Source of the DNA: an uncultured Curtobacterium sp.
Lineage (GTDB): Bacteria > Actinomycetota > Actinomycetes > Actinomycetales > Microbacteriaceae
DNA length: 5,982 nucleotides
NCBI GenBank assembly: GCA_913774725.1
Contig: CAJYIG010000351.1
Location: 1 to 5,982 of the forward strand
Direction: 5' to 3'
In this document: positions 1 through 5,982 of the stretch, in pieces
How the letters are laid out: the number at the start of each line of letters is the position of its first letter
How positions within the stretch are numbered: the first letter of the stretch is position 1
Program-made: the position numbers and the translations under genes
Notes under the pieces: generated by a model
Database searches by the model: none
Told to the model about the DNA's origin: nothing
The model's input: only the letters and a program-made list of their open reading frames with translations

Positions 1-19
1 ACCGGCCCTCGGGCCTGGT
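1..19. repeat. Imperfect inverted repeat at the left edge
   Basis: Bases 4-7 (GGCC) pair with 12-15 around a 4-nt loop, and 1-3 pair with 17-19 if T16 is bulged, giving a 7-pair hairpin. It could be the second half of a terminator region for lacZ or for a converging gene outside the window. On the plus strand no T-run follows it; on the minus strand the following bases are not visible. Together with 20-81 this is the only non-coding stretch in the window. Confidence 0.25.
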
Positions 20-33
20 TCGATGTCGGATCC

Positions 34-46
34 CTGGTTCAACCAG
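34..46. repeat. 13-bp perfect palindrome with one central base
   Basis: CTGGTT and its exact reverse complement AACCAG flank a single C at position 40. As double-stranded DNA this is a dyad that a dimeric regulator could read. As RNA it could form only a weak 4-bp stem with a 5-nt loop. Part of one arm is also found upstream: CCTGGTTC occurs at 14-21 and again at 33-40, 19 bp apart. The role is unknown, and it may simply be chance in a short non-coding gap. Confidence 0.35.
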
Positions 47-47
47 C

Positions 48-72
48 GGCGGCGGCGACGCCGCTCGCCGCC
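48..72 (-). terminator. GC-rich hairpin just after lacZ, possible transcription terminator
   Basis: Beginning 9 bases past the lacZ stop codon, positions 48-54 and 66-72 form a 7-bp all-GC stem. Three more pairs (55-57 with 62-64) form inside it if one base (65) is bulged out, leaving a 4-nt loop. No T-run follows on the minus strand, so it does not meet the classic intrinsic terminator pattern. Actinobacterial terminators often lack a strong U-tract, which keeps the idea open. Such stems also arise easily in GC-rich DNA, so confidence is low. Confidence 0.35.
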
Positions 73-81
73 CCGCGACCC

Positions 82-4093
<4,012 letters not shown>

Positions 4094-4097
<4 letters not shown>

Positions 4098-5305
4098 GCT
4101 TCCGCCCCCTTCGTTCCGTTCTGCTGGCTGCTGCCGGCCTGGGCCCCCGTCGTCCGGTTCCGGATCGCCGCGGAGCTTGCGGAGCGGGGCTCCGGCCGTG
4201 GCGATGGGGAGAGGCGCGGCGCGGCTCCGGTGGTGGTGCTGCGGTTCGCGACGCCGGTGGCGGGTCGCGACCCGGTGGCGGACGTGCCGCGCGTCTGGAG
4301 CGCACGCCGCGCCTCCAGGCCGTCGCGCTTGGCCCGCTTCCGCTGGTCGCGCTCGTTCTTCGGCGCGCGGTTCGTCAGCGCGAGGAACGCGAACGACAGG
4401 ATGAACGCCGCCAGGGCGATGATCACGGCCTGCGCGCTCGCGACGCCGTACTCGTTGAACGCGAAGGCGTTCGTGTACGCGGCGTAGTTCGGCGTGTACT
4501 CGGTGTCGATGGCGGGCGCGACCGTCGACAGGATCTGCGGCTCGGCGAAGAGCTGCAGCGTGCCGATGATCGAGAAGACCGTCGTGAGCACCAGGGCCGG
4601 CGCGATGAGCGGGATCTGGATCCGCCACGCGACCTGGAAGGCGTTCGCGCCGTCCATCTTCGCGGCCTCGTAGACCTCGCCCGGGATCGACTTGAGCTGC
4701 GCCACGATGATGAGCATGTTGTAGCCCGTGTAGGTCCACGTGACGATGTTCGCGATCGACCACAGCACGCTGTTCGCGCCGAGGAAGTCCGGCTGCAGCC
4801 CCATCGACTGCAGCAGCGACACGATCGGCGACAGACCGGGCACGTAGAGGAACGACCACAGGATCGTCGCGATGACGCCGGGGACGCCGTACGGCATGAA
4901 GTAGACCGCGCGGAAGAAGGCGGGCCAGCGGGCGCTCGCCGACTCGAGCAGCAGCGCGAGGATCGTGCAGAGGACGATCATCACCGGTACCTGCACGATG
5001 CCGAACAGGAGCATGCGCCAGATGGAACCGACGAAGCCGGCGTCGTTCAGGGCGGTGACGTAGTTGTCGAACCCGGCGAAGCGGCCGGTGACGCCGTCCT
5101 CGCCGAACAGGCCCTCGCGGTCCACGGTGGTGAAGCTCTGGAAGAGCGCGCTGATGATCGGGATGATGAACGTCAGGACGAACAGGGCGAGGAACGGGGC
5201 GAGCAGGATCCACGGGGCGCGCTTCTGGGCGCTCGTGGCCTTGGTGCTCGTGCGGAAGCCGGAGCCTGGCTGGGTGGCGGTCGTGCGCTCCTGGGTGGCG
5301 GTCAT
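4094..5305 (-). CDS. ABC sugar importer permease, MalF/LacF type, with long C-terminal tail
   Basis: This 403-residue inner-membrane permease is one half of the translocation channel that takes sugar from the binding protein. A basic N-terminus (1-31) leads to hydrophobic segments near residues 32-56, 97-120, 134-154, 178-203, 235-255 and 289-311. The cytoplasmic EAA loop that docks the ATPase is clear at 212-235 (YEAAKMDGANAFQVAWRIQI, then PLIAP). The family usually ends just after the last helix. Here about 90 further residues (312-403) follow: first very basic (APKNERDQRKRAKRDG), then Ser/Thr/Gly/Ala/Arg-rich and probably disordered. The ATG at 5305 overlaps the upstream stop (ATGA) and has an AGGA motif 7 nt upstream. 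A longer frame continues upstream, but it only shadows the binding-protein gene. The stop overlaps the next permease start. Substrate is inferred from context only. Confidence 0.95.
4105..4111 (-). promoter_or_regulatory. Ribosome binding site of the MalG-type permease
   Basis: On the minus strand AAGGGGG is followed by 7 nt and then the ATG at 4097. It lies within the last codons of the MalF-type permease. It fixes the start at the ATGA overlap rather than at any earlier in-frame codon. Confidence 0.65.
4170..4194. repeat. Short GC-rich direct and inverted repeat inside the permease tail
   Basis: GCGGAGC occurs at 4170-4176 and again at 4179-4185, separated by TT. The second copy is followed, after GGG, by GCTCCG (4189-4194), the exact complement of CGGAGC at 4180-4185. 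The result is a 6-bp stem with a 3-nt loop plus an alternative pairing arm. It falls in the codons for the low-complexity tail of the MalF-type permease, where extra residues would be tolerated. It could be a small repeat element or only local GC bias. Confidence 0.35.
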
Positions 5306-5982
5306 CGTGCGGTCCTGACGCTGAGGCCCTTGTCCTTGAAGGACTGGACGATCTCCTGCTGGGCGAGCTCGACGGCGTCGGTGAGCTTGAGCCCACCGAT
5401 GAGCTTGCGGCGGAACTGGTTCTGCAGACTGGTGAAGGCCGACTGGGTCACGGGTGACCACGACCACTCCAGGTTCTGCTCCTTGGCCGAGGGGGCGAAG
5501 ACCTCCTCGTTGTAGTCCTGCCCGGAGAACCACTCGGACGGCTGCTGCCGCGCAGCGCCGATGTAGTCCTTGGCCGGCGACCACCCGATGCCGCAGTACT
5601 TGATCATCGCGTCGACGCCCTCCTTCGAAGTGGTCATCCACGTGATGAACTCGAGCGCCTCCTTCGGGTGCTTCGCGTTCGCCAGCACGGCGGCCGTCGA
5701 GCCACCGATCGAGCTCGAGCCGTAGCCGGTTTCGCCCCACGTCTGCATCGGCGCGACCTTCCACTTGCCCTCGCCGCCCTGCACGGACTGGATGAGGGCG
5801 TCACCCCAGCTCGCGCTCGTGACGGCGGCGATCTTGCCGCTCGCTGCGGCCGCGTACCAGCCGGGGGAGTACGCCCCGGCGCTGGTGTCGACGAGCTTGT
5901 CGTCAATCACCCCGTCGAAGAACTCGGCGACCATCATGGTCTTGTCGTCGGTCATGTCGACGACCCACGCCTCGCCGTCCGT
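5302..5982 (-). CDS. ABC sugar importer, extracellular solute-binding protein (C-terminal part, cut by window edge)
   Basis: This is the substrate-binding lipoprotein or secreted component of a carbohydrate ABC importer (SBP family 1, MalE-like). Only the last 226 residues are present, because the frame is still open at the right edge; the signal peptide and N-terminal lobe lie outside. Visible residues 36-62 read AYSPGWYAAAASGKIAAV followed by TSASWGDAL, the 'short side chain, GK-A-M/V, W' segment typical of these proteins. A G/S-rich stretch (visible 88-96, GSSSIGGST) precedes the segment HPKEALEFITWM (105-116), where the family usually has 'KNPEAAWEFIKWL'. A Trp-rich patch (EWSWSP, 172-177) could line the sugar site. 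The C-terminus, with an amphipathic helix (DAVELAQQEIVQSFKDKG), is normal for the family. The stop overlaps the next gene's start by 4 nt. The family call is strong; the ligand is unknown, and a galactoside is inferred from lacZ in the same operon. Confidence 0.93.
   Translation of the reverse strand, partial: TDGEAWVVDMTDDKTMMVAEFFDGVIDDKLVDTSAGAYSPGWYAAAASGKIAAVTSASWGDALIQSVQGGEGKWKVAPMQTWGETGYGSSSIGGSTAAVLANAKHPKEALEFITWMTTSKEGVDAMIKYCGIGWSPAKDYIGAARQQPSEWFSGQDYNEEVFAPSAKEQNLEWSWSPVTQSAFTSLQNQFRRKLIGGLKLTDAVELAQQEIVQSFKDKGLSVRTAR
5313..5316 (-). promoter_or_regulatory. Ribosome binding site of the MalF-type permease
   Basis: On the minus strand AGGA is followed by 7 nt and then the ATG at 5305. 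It lies inside the 3' end of the binding-protein gene. It supports the ATGA-overlap start, although the motif itself is short. Confidence 0.5.

Noticed and set aside
14..46. A tRNA 3' end, suggested by GGTTCGA and GGTTCAA motifs.
   Set aside because: Neither motif has the complementary 5-bp T-stem at the right distance, and no acceptor stem, anticodon arm or CCA follows.
4098..5396. An N-terminal extension of the MalG-type permease, since its frame stays open to 5396.
   Set aside because: The added residues are Arg/His/Pro-rich shadow sequence of the MalF-type permease. The ATG at 4097 has a strong ribosome binding site and the start of the real membrane protein.

Overview
The window is a stretch of a high-GC genome. 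Codon third positions are overwhelmingly G or C, and long open frames run on both strands as a by-product. The protein families and gene order suit a saprophytic or plant-associated actinobacterium. Microbacteriaceae (for example a Curtobacterium-like organism) is my best guess, but that is inference, not something the sequence proves.

All recognisable genes lie on the minus strand and form one tightly packed operon fragment. It is read from the right edge to the left: (1) the C-terminal 226 residues of an extracellular sugar-binding protein of an ABC importer, cut by the window edge (5302-5982); (2) a MalF/LacF-type permease with an unusually long disordered C-terminal tail (4094-5305); (3) a MalG/LacG-type permease (3162-4097); (4) a complete LacZ-type family GH2 beta-galactosidase of 1027 residues (82-3165). 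Each downstream gene starts inside the stop codon of the gene before it, with 4-nt overlaps ATGA, ATGA and TTGA. The whole set is therefore probably one transcript with translational coupling. Bases 1-81 follow lacZ and hold no gene. They contain a GC-rich hairpin, a short perfect palindrome and a short direct repeat.

The likely job of the cluster is uptake of a galactoside (lactose-like, galacto-oligosaccharide, or a plant galactan fragment) through the binding protein and two permeases, then cytoplasmic hydrolysis by the signal-peptide-less beta-galactosidase. No ATPase subunit and no regulator lie in the window. Many actinobacterial sugar importers of this class share a single MsiK-type ATPase encoded elsewhere, so the absence is not surprising. 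The operon promoter must lie to the right of the window, upstream of the binding-protein gene.

I do not see a novel system here. The observations most worth a second look are the chain of stop-start overlaps ending in a TTG start, the long permease tail with its short inverted repeat, the changed residues in the LacZ sugar-binding and sodium sites, and the repeats after lacZ.
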